Assembly (NCBI RefSeq): GCF_900187015.1
Contig: NZ_LT906479.1
Location: forward strand, 744,001-808,000
Direction of reading: 5' to 3'
DNA length: 64,000 nucleotides
Source of the DNA: Serratia ficaria
Lineage (GTDB): Bacteria > Pseudomonadota > Gammaproteobacteria > Enterobacterales > Enterobacteriaceae
Positions 41,149 through 53,794 of this stretch are shown here, piece after piece; the first letter of the stretch is position 1; each line of letters opens with the position of its first letter. The notes beneath the pieces are model-generated. The model saw only the letters and a program-made list of their open reading frames with translations, did no database searches and was not told the origin of the DNA. The position numbers were made by a program, and so were the translations under genes.

Positions 41149-42423
41149 ATGGCAAGGATACTGATGGCGGCGGTCGCCACCCCCGGGCACGTTTACCCGA
41201 TGCTGAGCATCGCCCGCTACCTGATTGCGCAAGGGCATCGGGTGCGGGTCATGACCGGCGCGCTGTTCCGCGAACGCGCCGAGGCGGCGGGCGCGCAGTT
41301 TGTGCCCTTCGACGCGCTGGTGGATTTCGATTACCGCCACCTGGAGCGGCACTTCCCCGAGCGCGCCGCGCTGCCGCCGGGCAATGCGCAAATGGCGCTG
41401 GCGTTGAAAGACTTCTTCGCCGCGCCGATCCCGCTGCTGGACCGCCAGCTGCGCGCGGCGATCGCCGCCGAGGCGACCGATCTGCTGATGGTGGAGAACT
41501 GCTTCTACGGCGTGCTGCCGCTGCTGCAGTCGAGCGGGCGGCCGCCGGTGTTCGGCATCGGCGTCACGCCGCTGTCGTATTCATCGCGCGATTCTGTCTT
41601 CTACGGGCCGCGTATTCCGCCGGCGCTGCTGCCGCAGGACCTGCGCCGCGAGCAGCTGGTGGACGAAGCGACCCAGCGGCTGATTGACCAGGTGCAGCAC
41701 GGCTTCAATGCCGCGCTGGCGCAGGCGGGGGGGCGACCGTTGCACCGCCAGTTCACCGATGAGCTGATCGGCGGCTGCGAGCGTTTCCTGCAGCTGTCGA
41801 CCGGCGCGCTGGAGTACCCGCGTGACGATCTGCCGCCCGGGGTGCGCCTGGTCGGTCCGCTGCGCGGCGGCGGCCAGCCGGCGGTTGAGGATATCGACTG
41901 GGAGCCGGCCGACGATCGGCCGCTGGTGATCGTCACGCAGGGCACCCTGGCCAACGTGGATCTGCATCAGCTGATCGTTCCCGCGCTGAACGCGCTGGCG
42001 CAGTTGCCGGTGAGGGTGTTGGCCACCACCGGCGGCCGGGCGACCGAGGGCTTGATGGACTCGCTGCCCGACAACGCCAGAGTGCGGGAGTTTATCTCTT
42101 TCGAACGCTGGCTGCCGGAGGCGGCGCTGTTGATCACCAACGGCGGCTACGGCTCGATCAACTACGCGCTGGACCACGGCGTGCCGCTGATTGTCGCCGG
42201 CACCGGCGAGGATAAGCCGGAGGCGGCTATGCGGGTGGTGGCGGCCGGTTGCGGCATCAACCTGCACACCAGCCACCCGGACCGCGCCCAGCTGCAGGCG
42301 GCGGCAAGCCGCATTTTGCGGCAGCCGGCCTATCGGCAGCGTGCGGCGCTGGTGCGTGACGACTTTGCCCGCCACGACGCGCTGGCGGCTATCGCCACCG
42401 AAGTGGCCGCCATCACGGCGTAA
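41149..42423 (+). CDS. GT-B (GT1-like) glycosyltransferase of the isonitrile cluster
   Basis: 424 residues. N-terminal acceptor domain starts ARILMAAVATPGHVYPMLSIA with the likely catalytic base H14. The donor half has VTQGTLANVD, then FERWLPEAALLITNGGYGSI (about 320-339) and GVPLIVAGTGEDKPEAA. The usual HCGG/HGG histidine of the donor loop is replaced by asparagine (TNGGYGS). UDP-sugar transfer to a phenolic or indolic isonitrile is inferred from the neighbours, as in rhabduscin. Begins 9 bp after isnB with AAAGGA upstream. Confidence 0.9.
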   Translation: MARILMAAVATPGHVYPMLSIARYLIAQGHRVRVMTGALFRERAEAAGAQFVPFDALVDFDYRHLERHFPERAALPPGNAQMALALKDFFAAPIPLLDRQLRAAIAAEATDLLMVENCFYGVLPLLQSSGRPPVFGIGVTPLSYSSRDSVFYGPRIPPALLPQDLRREQLVDEATQRLIDQVQHGFNAALAQAGGRPLHRQFTDELIGGCERFLQLSTGALEYPRDDLPPGVRLVGPLRGGGQPAVEDIDWEPADDRPLVIVTQGTLANVDLHQLIVPALNALAQLPVRVLATTGGRATEGLMDSLPDNARVREFISFERWLPEAALLITNGGYGSINYALDHGVPLIVAGTGEDKPEAAMRVVAAGCGINLHTSHPDRAQLQAAASRILRQPAYRQRAALVRDDFARHDALAAIATEVAAITA

Positions 42424-42443
42424 CCGCTGTTAGCCGCAGCCCC

Positions 42444-42469
42444 AGGCGCCGTTCGCGGCGCCTTTTTTA
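42444..42469 (+). terminator. Terminator of the isn cluster
   Basis: AGGCGCCG (42444-42451), a UUCG loop and CGGCGCCT (42456-42463) followed by T residues. A stable stem with an extra-stable tetraloop, 21 bp after the glycosyltransferase stop. Confidence 0.92.
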
Positions 42470-42667
42470 TGCTTTTTTTCTGCATGGAAACTGCATGATT
42501 ATGTACAATCGTCTCAGGCAGCTCGGCTGGCTGAATGTTAACCCATTGACAGCGTTGCTGATGAAAATCGGGGGATATCATAATTTTCTAATTATGAAAT
42601 GAATCCTCTGGCGATGGTCAGGTGGGGCAGTTACCCTGAGGAATAAGCCTGCAGGGATAGGCGTTAA

Positions 42668-43507
<840 letters not shown>

Positions 43508-43560
43508 TTAATCTGAATACCATCGTGATGTGGTTATATTAATCATAATGCTATGATAAT

Positions 43561-43589
43561 AGGACAATAATTTTATTGTCCTTTTTTTT
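43561..43589 (+). terminator. dapB terminator
   Basis: AGGACAATA (43561-43569) and TATTGTCCT (43574-43582) followed by seven T residues. Confidence 0.9.
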
Positions 43590-43737
43590 AACATCAAAAA
43601 CACCAATCTTATTTTACTTTCGCAGTGTAAGTCTTGTTTTCGTGTGTTTAAGTTGGCTTTGCACGCCTTTTTTCGCGCGAGAGTTATTTTTTAACCTTGT
43701 TTTAGCCCGTCAGGCCGCAAATTTCTGTCATTGTGTC

Positions 43738-43753
43738 TCGCAACCGTTTACCA
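43738..43753. promoter_or_regulatory. PurR-type operator upstream of carA
   Basis: GCAACCGTTTAC (43740-43751) agrees with the PurR core GCAA-N-CG-N-TT-N-C. PurR is known to repress the upstream car promoter in E. coli. Confidence 0.55.
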
Positions 43754-43928
43754 ACCCAAGTTTAGCTGTGTTTTTATGGCTGCTGAGCCCATTAAACCGC
43801 GAAAACTGCAAAAATAAGAGAAAAAATGGCGCTTTGGGTAGACAAGGCAGGCACTCATCATTAAAATGCGCCCAATTTGCCAAAAATTGGCCTCGCGGAC
43901 GGTTTTTGCATTGATTTAGATCGCGATA

Positions 43929-43967
43929 TCTGAATTAATATGCAAATATTGTGATTGATTATTCCTC
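43929..43967. promoter_or_regulatory. Pair of ARG boxes (ArgR operator)
   Basis: Two 18-bp boxes, TCTGAATTAATATGCAAA (43929-43946) and TGTGATTGATTATTCCTC (43950-43967), separated by exactly 3 bp, the canonical ArgR hexamer spacing. They lie just upstream of the carA start, as at E. coli car P2. Confidence 0.9.
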
Positions 43968-43977
43968 GGAGGGTGTT

Positions 43978-45126
43978 TTGATTAAGTCAGCGCTATTGGT
44001 TCTGGAAGACGGAACCCAATTCCACGGTCGGGCCATCGGGGCAGAGGGTACGGCAGTGGGGGAAGTGGTCTTCAATACGTCGATGACCGGCTATCAAGAA
44101 ATCCTCACTGATCCTTCCTACTCCCGCCAGATCGTTACTCTTACTTATCCTCATATCGGCAATGTCGGCACCAATGCTTCCGACGAAGAATCCTCCGCCG
44201 TTCACGCCCAAGGCCTTGTCATTCGCGACCTCCCACTGATTGCCAGCAACTACCGCAACGAAGAAGGCCTGTCCGAATACCTCAAGCGCCATAACATCGT
44301 GGCGATCGCCGATATCGATACCCGCAAGCTGACCCGTCTGCTGCGCGAGAAGGGCGCCCAGAACGGCTGCATCATCGCCGCCGACTCGCCGGACGCCGCG
44401 CTGGCGCTGGCCAAGGCGCAGGGCTTCCCTGGCCTGAAAGGCATGGATTTGGCGAAGGAAGTGACCACCCAGGAGTCTTACAGCTGGCAGCAGGGCAGCT
44501 GGACGCTTGAAGGCGAGCTGCCGGAAGCCAAAACCGCCGAGGAACTGCCGTTCCACGTGGTGGCCTACGATTACGGCGCCAAGCGCAACATCCTGCGCAT
44601 GCTGGTGGATCGCGGCTGCCGCCTGACGGTAGTGCCGGCGCAGACCCCGGCTGACGATGTCTTGAAGATGGCGCCGGACGGCATCTTCCTGTCCAACGGC
44701 CCGGGCGACCCGGAGCCGTGCGACTACGCCATCGCCGCTATCAAGCAGTTCCTGGAGACCGACATTCCGGTGTTCGGCATCTGCCTGGGCCACCAGCTGC
44801 TGGCGTTGGCCAGCGGGGCGAAAACCGTGAAGATGAAGCTCGGCCACCACGGCGGCAACCACCCGGTCAAAGATCTGGACAACAGCACCGTGATGATCAC
44901 CGCGCAGAACCACGGCTTCGCGGTAGACGAGAACAACCTGCCGGCCAACCTGCGGGTGACGCACAAATCGCTGTTCGACCATACGGTGCAGGGCATCCAC
45001 CGCACCGACAAGGCGGCGTTCAGCTTCCAGGGCCACCCGGAAGCCAGCCCCGGCCCGCACGACGCGGCGCCGTTGTTCGATCACTTTATCGAACTGATTG
45101 AGACTTACCGTTCTAACGCCAAATAA
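43978..45126 (+). CDS. carA: Carbamoyl phosphate synthetase, glutaminase subunit
   Basis: 382 residues from TTG 43978, as in E. coli where carA also starts at UUG; CGGAGGG lies 4 bp upstream. The frame opens earlier, at 43951 inside ARG box 2, but [20 protein letters not shown] is the conserved N-terminus. Nucleophile C269 in [13 protein letters not shown] and the histidine in [13 protein letters not shown]. It supplies ammonia from glutamine to CarB. Confidence 0.98.
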   Translation: MIKSALLVLEDGTQFHGRAIGAEGTAVGEVVFNTSMTGYQEILTDPSYSRQIVTLTYPHIGNVGTNASDEESSAVHAQGLVIRDLPLIASNYRNEEGLSEYLKRHNIVAIADIDTRKLTRLLREKGAQNGCIIAADSPDAALALAKAQGFPGLKGMDLAKEVTTQESYSWQQGSWTLEGELPEAKTAEELPFHVVAYDYGAKRNILRMLVDRGCRLTVVPAQTPADDVLKMAPDGIFLSNGPGDPEPCDYAIAAIKQFLETDIPVFGICLGHQLLALASGAKTVKMKLGHHGGNHPVKDLDNSTVMITAQNHGFAVDENNLPANLRVTHKSLFDHTVQGIHRTDKAAFSFQGHPEASPGPHDAAPLFDHFIELIETYRSNAK

Positions 45127-45141
45127 TCAGGAGCAAAAAAA

Positions 45142-48366
<3,225 letters not shown>

Positions 48367-48389
48367 CATCGCCATGCCGTGACGCCAGA

Positions 48390-48417
48390 GGGCGCTGCAA
48401 TGCAGCGCCCTTTTTTT
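48390..48417 (+). terminator. carB terminator
   Basis: GGGCGCTGCA and TGCAGCGCCC (48390-48410) followed by seven T residues. Confidence 0.92.
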
Positions 48418-48543
48418 ATCTTATTCAGCTAATTTGTTGCCACGCATTAAAAATTTCCGCTATCAATCAATCAGCGAACTGTCACCCTGTGTGGTTGGTA
48501 TATGCTTGATCTATTGGCAAGGAACGAAGGAACGACGACCCCC

Positions 48544-49101
48544 ATGATTCTGATTATTTACGCCCATCCTTACCCCCGGCATTCCCATGCCAATCATCGC
48601 CTGCTGCAGGCGGTCAGGGATCTTCCCGAGGTAGAGGTGCGCTCGCTGTATGAGCTGTATCCCGACTTCAATATCGATATCAACGCCGAGCAGCGAGCGC
48701 TGGAGCGCGCCGACATGCTGGTGCTGCAACATCCGATGCAGTGGTACAGCTTTCCGCCGTTGCTGAAGCTGTGGATCGACAAGGTGCTGGAGCACGGCTG
48801 GGCCTACGGCCACGAAGGCGACGCGCTGGTGGGCAAGGACTGCCTGTGGGCGGTGACCAGCGGCGGTGACGAACACCATTTCGCACTGGGGGATTTCCCG
48901 AACTTCGCCGCACTGGCGCAGCCGCTGCAGGCGACGGCGCTCTATTGCGGCATGAACTGGCAGCCCTATTTCGCGGTGCATAATACCTTTACCTGCAACG
49001 AGCCGGCGCTGATTGCCGCCGGCGAGGCCTACCGCCAGCGGCTGGTCGAATACCTGATGGAAAACAGCGAAGCGGCGGAACGGGGAGCCAGCCATGGATA
49101 A
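48544..49101 (+). CDS. kefF: KefF quinone oxidoreductase, ancillary subunit of KefC
   Basis: 185 residues from ATG 48544; an in-frame ATG at 48502 is less likely because [17 protein letters not shown] is the conserved start. Flavodoxin-like fold with [20 protein letters not shown]. In E. coli KefF is an NAD(P)H quinone reductase needed for full KefC activity. It overlaps kefC by 8 bp. Confidence 0.95.
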   Translation: MILIIYAHPYPRHSHANHRLLQAVRDLPEVEVRSLYELYPDFNIDINAEQRALERADMLVLQHPMQWYSFPPLLKLWIDKVLEHGWAYGHEGDALVGKDCLWAVTSGGDEHHFALGDFPNFAALAQPLQATALYCGMNWQPYFAVHNTFTCNEPALIAAGEAYRQRLVEYLMENSEAAERGASHG

Positions 49102-50947
49102 TCACAACCTGATGATCGAGGGGCTGATTTATCTCGGCTCCGCCGCGCTGTTCGTGCCGATCGCGGTGCGTCTCGGGCTGGGCTCGGTGCTGGGCTACCT
49201 GATCGCCGGCTGCATTATCGGCCCCTGGGGGCTGAAGCTGGTGTCGGACGCCGAGTCTATCCTCACCTTCGCCGAAATCGGCGTGGTGCTGATGCTGTTT
49301 ATCATCGGCCTGGAGCTGGATCCCAAGCGGCTGTGGACGCTGCGCGCCTCGGTATTCGGCGGCGGCAGCATTCAGATGGCCGGCTGCGGGCTGGCGCTGA
49401 GCGCCTTCTGCTACTTCCTCGGGCTCGACTGGAAGGTGGCGCTGCTGATCGGCCTGACGCTGGCGCTGTCTTCCACCGCCATCGCCATGCAGGCGATGAG
49501 CGAGCGCAACCTGACGCCGTCGCCGATCGGCCGCAGCGCGTTTGCCGTGCTGCTGTTCCAGGATATCGCGGCGATCCCGCTGGTGGCGATGATCCCGCTG
49601 CTGGCCAGCAGCGGCGCCGCCACCACGCTGGGCGCCTTCGGCATGTCGGCGGCCAAGGTGGTGGGCGCGCTGGCGATGGTGGTGCTGCTCGGCCGCTATG
49701 TCACCCGCCCGCTGCTGCACTTCGTGGCCCGTTCGGGCATGCGCGAGGTGTTCAGCGCCGTGGCGCTGTTTTTGGTGTTCGGTTTCGGCATCCTGCTGGA
49801 GATGGCCGGGCTGTCGATGGCGATGGGCGCCTTCCTCGCCGGGGTGCTGCTGGCCAGCTCGGAGTATCGCCACGCGCTGGAAAGCGATATTCAGCCGTTC
49901 AAGGGCCTGCTGCTGGGGCTGTTTTTTATCGGCGTCGGCATGTCGATCGACTTCGGCACGCTGTTCCACCATCCGTTGCTGATCGCCTCGCTGCTGCTGG
50001 GCTTTATGCTGATCAAGGCGGCGCTGCTGTGGCTGATCGGTCCGTTGCTCGGGGTGCCGAAACGCCAGCGCGGCATGTTCGCCATTTTGCTGGGCCAGGG
50101 CAGTGAGTTCGCCTTCGTGATCTTCGGCGCGGCGCAGCTGGCGGGCGTGCTGCCGCCGGACTGGGCCAAGTCGCTGACGCTGGCGGTGGCGCTGTCGATG
50201 GCCGCCACGCCGCTGCTGTTGGTGATCGCCGCGCGGCTGGAGAAAAACGCGCCGAAGGAAGAGCGCCCGGCGGACGTGATCGACGACGAGAACGCCAGCG
50301 TGATCATCGCCGGTTTCGGCCGCTTCGGCCAAATCGCCGGCCGCTTGCTGTTGGCCAACGGCGTGCATACCGTGGTGTTGGACCACGATCCGGACCATAT
50401 CGAAACGCTGCGCAAGTTCGACACCAAGGTGTTCTATGGCGACGCCACCCGCGCCGATCTGCTGGAGGCCGCCGGCGCCGCGCACGCCAAGGTGCTGATC
50501 AACGCCATCGACGACGTGGAGGCCAACCTGCAGCTGACCGAGCTGGCCAAGCGCCACTTCCCGCACCTGAAGGTGGTGGCGCGCGCGCGCGACGTCGATC
50601 ACTGGTATCAGCTGCGTCAGCTGGGAGTGGAAAACCCGGAGCGCGAGACCTTCGAAAGCTCGCTGCGCATCGGGCGCGAAACGCTGGAGCTGCTGGGGCT
50701 GGATGCCTACGAGGCGCGGGAAAAGGCGGACACCTTCCGCCGCTACAACCTGAAGATGCTGGAAGATACGCTGGAGAACTACCAGGATACCGAGTTCCGC
50801 ATCGCCAGCCTGCAGCGCGCCAAGGAAATGCTCAGCGCGGCCATCGAGCAGGATCAGAATCGGCTGGCGCGGGTGCAGCAAACCGGCTGGCGCGGCAGCA
50901 TCGACGGCAAAGCGCCGGAAGACGAGGTGGTGGAAGCGAAGGGATAA
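49094..50947 (+). CDS. kefC: Glutathione-regulated K+ efflux system KefC
   Basis: 617 residues. CPA2-type membrane domain of about 12 helices (1-385), with [20 protein letters not shown], then a cytoplasmic RCK/TrkA-N domain with [21 protein letters not shown] near 400 and a coiled-coil C-terminus. Glutathione keeps it closed; glutathione adducts open it, acidifying the cytoplasm to protect against electrophiles. Confidence 0.97.
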   Translation: MDNHNLMIEGLIYLGSAALFVPIAVRLGLGSVLGYLIAGCIIGPWGLKLVSDAESILTFAEIGVVLMLFIIGLELDPKRLWTLRASVFGGGSIQMAGCGLALSAFCYFLGLDWKVALLIGLTLALSSTAIAMQAMSERNLTPSPIGRSAFAVLLFQDIAAIPLVAMIPLLASSGAATTLGAFGMSAAKVVGALAMVVLLGRYVTRPLLHFVARSGMREVFSAVALFLVFGFGILLEMAGLSMAMGAFLAGVLLASSEYRHALESDIQPFKGLLLGLFFIGVGMSIDFGTLFHHPLLIASLLLGFMLIKAALLWLIGPLLGVPKRQRGMFAILLGQGSEFAFVIFGAAQLAGVLPPDWAKSLTLAVALSMAATPLLLVIAARLEKNAPKEERPADVIDDENASVIIAGFGRFGQIAGRLLLANGVHTVVLDHDPDHIETLRKFDTKVFYGDATRADLLEAAGAAHAKVLINAIDDVEANLQLTELAKRHFPHLKVVARARDVDHWYQLRQLGVENPERETFESSLRIGRETLELLGLDAYEAREKADTFRRYNLKMLEDTLENYQDTEFRIASLQRAKEMLSAAIEQDQNRLARVQQTGWRGSIDGKAPEDEVVEAKG

Positions 50948-50952
50948 GGGAA

Positions 50953-50980
50953 GGGGCGCCGCGATGGCGCCCCATTTTTT
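50953..50980. terminator. Terminator between kefC and the LysE gene
   Basis: GGGGCGCC (50953-50960) and GGCGCCCC (50966-50973) followed by ATTTTTTT; strong in the kefC direction. Confidence 0.88.
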
Positions 50981-50983
50981 TGC

Positions 50984-51598
50984 TTAACTTAGCGCGACCT
51001 TGATGCCCAGCGCGATCAACATGCCGCCCAGCAGCTTGTCGACTATCTTCTGCGTCTTCTCCAACCCGCGGCGCACCGGCCCGCTCTGGATCAGGAACAC
51101 CAGCACCGGCCACCAAACGGCGGACAGGCCGAGAATAATCCCTGCGTACCACAGCTTCTCCCCCAAACCGGAATCGATCTGCAGCACCTGGGTAAATACC
51201 GCCAGGAAGAACAGCGTGGCCTTCGGGTTCAGCAGATTGCACAGGTAACCCTGCACAAAGGCGCTCTTCAGGCTGACCTGTTGGCGCGGCAGATTGCCGA
51301 CGTTCATCTTGCTGCCGCCACGCGACAGCAGCGCCTGAATGCCGACCCAAATCAGGTAGACCGCCCCGGCGTATTTCAGCAGGTTGAACAACCACGGCGT
51401 GGTGGTGATCACCACCGCCAGACCGGCGACGCAGTAGGACATATGGGTGGCGACGCCGCAGATCACGCCGAAAGCGGTCATCATCGCCGCCAGGCGCGGA
51501 TAGCGGGCGGCGTTCTTGATCACCAGGAAAAAATCCGGGCCGGGTGACAGCATGCCCAGGGTGGCGATGCCGGCGACGAACAGCGAAGTTTCAAGCAT
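50984..51598 (-). CDS. LysE/RhtB-family amino acid exporter
   Basis: 204 residues with about six helices. GMLSPGPDFFLVIKNAARYP at residues 15-34 is the family signature, with NLLNPKATLFFLAVFTQVL in the middle. Members export lysine, threonine, homoserine or other amino acids; the substrate here is unknown. It diverges from yjjP and is absent from the E. coli kefC-folA interval. Confidence 0.92.
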   Translation of the reverse strand: MLETSLFVAGIATLGMLSPGPDFFLVIKNAARYPRLAAMMTAFGVICGVATHMSYCVAGLAVVITTTPWLFNLLKYAGAVYLIWVGIQALLSRGGSKMNVGNLPRQQVSLKSAFVQGYLCNLLNPKATLFFLAVFTQVLQIDSGLGEKLWYAGIILGLSAVWWPVLVFLIQSGPVRRGLEKTQKIVDKLLGGMLIALGIKVALS

Positions 51599-51727
51599 GG
51601 TTGGCGTCTCTGCGAAAAAGGCGTGATGGAGGTGATAATAACGCCGCTTCCCCTGATGCGCATCAACCCAATGAGGTAATCTTTGGCACTATGATGAATC
51701 TTCACTCAGGGCTAACCACGGAGCATT

Positions 51728-52528
51728 ATGCAGCAAATTCAGGCGACAGATCTGCCGGAGCCGCACCGGCAACAGAGAGAAATCACCCGGCTGTGCATCC
51801 AGTGCGCGTTGCTGTTGCTGCAGCACGGCGCTGAAAGCACGGTGGTGGAGCAACTGTCGACCCGGCTGGGGTTGGCGCTGGGGATGGACAGCGTGGAAAG
51901 CTCCATCTCGGCCAACGCGGTGGTGCTGACCACTCTCAGCCACGGCGCCTGCCTGACCACCACCCGCAAGAACGTCGACCGCGGCATCAATATGCAAATG
52001 GTGACCGAGGTGCAGCACATCGTGATCTTGGCCGAACACCGCCTGGCCGATGCGCATGACGTAGCCCGGCGCTTTGATAGGCTCCGCCCGCTGCGCTACC
52101 CGCGCTGGCTGGTGGTGCTGATGGTGGGCTTGTCCTGCGGCTGCTTCAGCATGCTCAACGGCGGCGGCGGCGACGCCTTTCTGGTGACCTTCATCGCTAG
52201 CGGCGCGGCGATGCTGGTGCGCCAAATGCTCACCGCGCGCCATATGAATCCGCTGATCAACTTTTGCCTGACGGCGTTTGTCGCCACCTCGCTGTCGGGA
52301 TTGCTGCTGCGCCTGCCGGCTTTCGGCGCAACCTCCAGCGTGGCGATGGCCGCCAGCATATTGTTGCTGGTGCCGGGCTTCCCGTTGATCAACGCGGTGG
52401 CGGATATGTTCAAAGGCCATGTGAATACCGGGCTGGCCCGTTGGGCGATGGCCAGCCTGCTGACGCTGGCCACCTGCATCGGCGTGGTGATGGCGATGTC
52501 GCTGTGGAACTTGCGGGGGTGGTCATGA
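51728..52528 (+). CDS. yjjP: Succinate exporter subunit YjjP (ThrE-type N-terminal part)
   Basis: 266 residues. A cytosolic N-terminal part (about 1-115; [20 protein letters not shown]) precedes five membrane helices, DUF1212/ThrE family. E. coli YjjP and YjjB together export succinate, and the pair looks like a split ThrE threonine exporter. GGAG before ATG 51728. Overlaps yjjB by 4 bp. Confidence 0.92.
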   Translation: MQQIQATDLPEPHRQQREITRLCIQCALLLLQHGAESTVVEQLSTRLGLALGMDSVESSISANAVVLTTLSHGACLTTTRKNVDRGINMQMVTEVQHIVILAEHRLADAHDVARRFDRLRPLRYPRWLVVLMVGLSCGCFSMLNGGGGDAFLVTFIASGAAMLVRQMLTARHMNPLINFCLTAFVATSLSGLLLRLPAFGATSSVAMAASILLLVPGFPLINAVADMFKGHVNTGLARWAMASLLTLATCIGVVMAMSLWNLRGWS

Positions 52529-52989
52529 ACCTGCCGTGGGCCCTGCTGCAGGAGATGCTGCTGGCGGCGGTGCCGGCGCTGGGTTTCGCCATGGTGTTCA
52601 ACGTGCCGGTGCGCGCGCTGCGCTACTGCGCGCTGCTCGGCGCGGTGGGCCGCGGTTCGCGCATGCTGATGATGCACGCCGGCATGAACATCGAGTGGGC
52701 GTCGCTGCTGGCGGCGATGTTGATCGGCATCATCGGCATCTACTGGTCGCGCTGGCTGCTGGCGCACCCGAAGGTGTTTACCGTGGCGGCGGTGATCCCG
52801 ATGTTCCCCGGCATTTCCGCCTATACCGCGATGATCACGGTGGTGGAAATCTCGCATCTGGGCTACAGCGAAGCCCTGATGGAGACCATGATCACCCACT
52901 TTCTGAAGGCCAGTTTTATCGTCGGCGCACTGTCGATTGGCCTGTCGTTGCCGGGGCTGTGGCTGTACCGAAAACGCCCCGGCGTGTAA
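52525..52989 (+). CDS. yjjB: Succinate exporter subunit YjjB (ThrE-type C-terminal part)
   Basis: 154 residues from ATG 52525, overlapping the yjjP stop as ATGA. About five helices; [20 protein letters not shown] is the family signature. Partner of YjjP. In E. coli the pair sits next to dnaTC, so it occupies a different place here. Confidence 0.92.
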   Translation: MNLPWALLQEMLLAAVPALGFAMVFNVPVRALRYCALLGAVGRGSRMLMMHAGMNIEWASLLAAMLIGIIGIYWSRWLLAHPKVFTVAAVIPMFPGISAYTAMITVVEISHLGYSEALMETMITHFLKASFIVGALSIGLSLPGLWLYRKRPGV

Positions 52990-53068
52990 CGGCAACGGCA
53001 ATCGATTGCTGGTTATTAGATATACTGATAAGAGCTATCTTATATATTCATCTTGCTTGATTAGCCTA

Positions 53069-53097
53069 TCGACGGCAGATAGGCCTTTACGTATAGT
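53069..53097 (+). promoter_or_regulatory. Promoter for folA
   Basis: TCGACG (53069-53074), 17 bp, TATAGT (53092-53097), about 35 bp upstream of the folA ATG. Confidence 0.5.
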
Positions 53098-53131
53098 GTG
53101 AGCAATTTTGCTGCCTACACAGGGTTAAACA

Positions 53132-53614
53132 ATGATTATCAGCCTGATCGCTGCCTTGGCGGCGGATCGCGTTATTGGCATGGAAAACGCCATGCCCTGG
53201 CACCTGCCGGCGGACCTGGCGTGGTTTAAACGTAACACGTTGAATAAGCCGGTCATTATGGGCCGCAAGACCTTCGAATCTATTGGCCGCCCGCTGCCGG
53301 GCCGCCATAACATCGTCCTGAGCAGCCGTGCGGGCAGCGAGACCGGGGTGACCTGGGCCACTTCGCTGGACGAAGCGCTGGCCGCGGCCGGCGAGGTGGA
53401 AGAAGTGATGGTGATGGGCGGCGGGCGCATTTACACCCAGTTCCTGGCGCGCGCCAACCGCATGTACCTGACGCATATCGACGCCGAAGTCGGCGGCGAC
53501 ACGCATTTCCCGGATTATGAGCCGGATGAATGGGAAACCTCATTCAGTGAGTTCCACGACGCGGACGAGCTGAATTCTCACAGCTATTGTTTCGAGATCC
53601 TGGAACGCCGCTGA
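53132..53614 (+). CDS. folA: Dihydrofolate reductase
   Basis: 160 residues (E. coli 159). [20 protein letters not shown] at the N-terminus, the Met20-type loop with [16 protein letters not shown] containing the active-site aspartate near 27, and [14 protein letters not shown]. It reduces dihydrofolate to tetrahydrofolate and is the trimethoprim target; no obvious resistance change can be judged by eye. Confidence 0.98.
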   Translation: MIISLIAALAADRVIGMENAMPWHLPADLAWFKRNTLNKPVIMGRKTFESIGRPLPGRHNIVLSSRAGSETGVTWATSLDEALAAAGEVEEVMVMGGGRIYTQFLARANRMYLTHIDAEVGGDTHFPDYEPDEWETSFSEFHDADELNSHSYCFEILERR

Positions 53615-53642
53615 CGTTCGGGCGTTAACCTGATCTTCCTGA

Positions 53643-53666
53643 GGGCGCAAGAGATTGCGCCCTTTG
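53643..53666 (+). terminator. folA terminator
   Basis: GGGCGCAA (53643-53650), loop GAGA, TTGCGCCC (53655-53662) followed by TTTG. The T-tract is short. Confidence 0.7.
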
Positions 53667-53794
53667 TCGTTGCCGTTCCCGCCTGCCGTAACATTTTCGT
53701 CACACTTCCTGATTAGTATGAAGCCCAACTCTGAGCGCCCCGGCAACTCTGGTGAATTTCGATCGCGGCGCCATTCATAAAAGGAAGCAAAGCC

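Larger units (their letters stand above)
43590..43977 (+). promoter_or_regulatory. carAB control region
   Basis: About 390 bp with no credible gene, unusually AT-rich for the window, between the dapB terminator and carA. It contains a PurR-type site at 43738-43753 and twin ARG boxes at 43929-43967. This matches the E. coli arrangement of two tandem promoters controlled by pyrimidine, purine and arginine signals. Confidence 0.75.

Noticed and set aside
43576..43914. 112-residue plus-strand ORF in the carA upstream region
   Set aside because: It starts inside the dapB terminator T-tract, overlaps the PurR-like site and has no similarity I recognise; the region is regulatory.
48989..50881. 630-residue ORF antisense to kefC
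   Set aside because: Highly biased Gln/His/Arg composition; complementary frame of kefC.
53683..53700. Pho box upstream of phoX as a confident feature
   Set aside because: The second heptamer matches the consensus at only four of seven positions; kept as a remark only.
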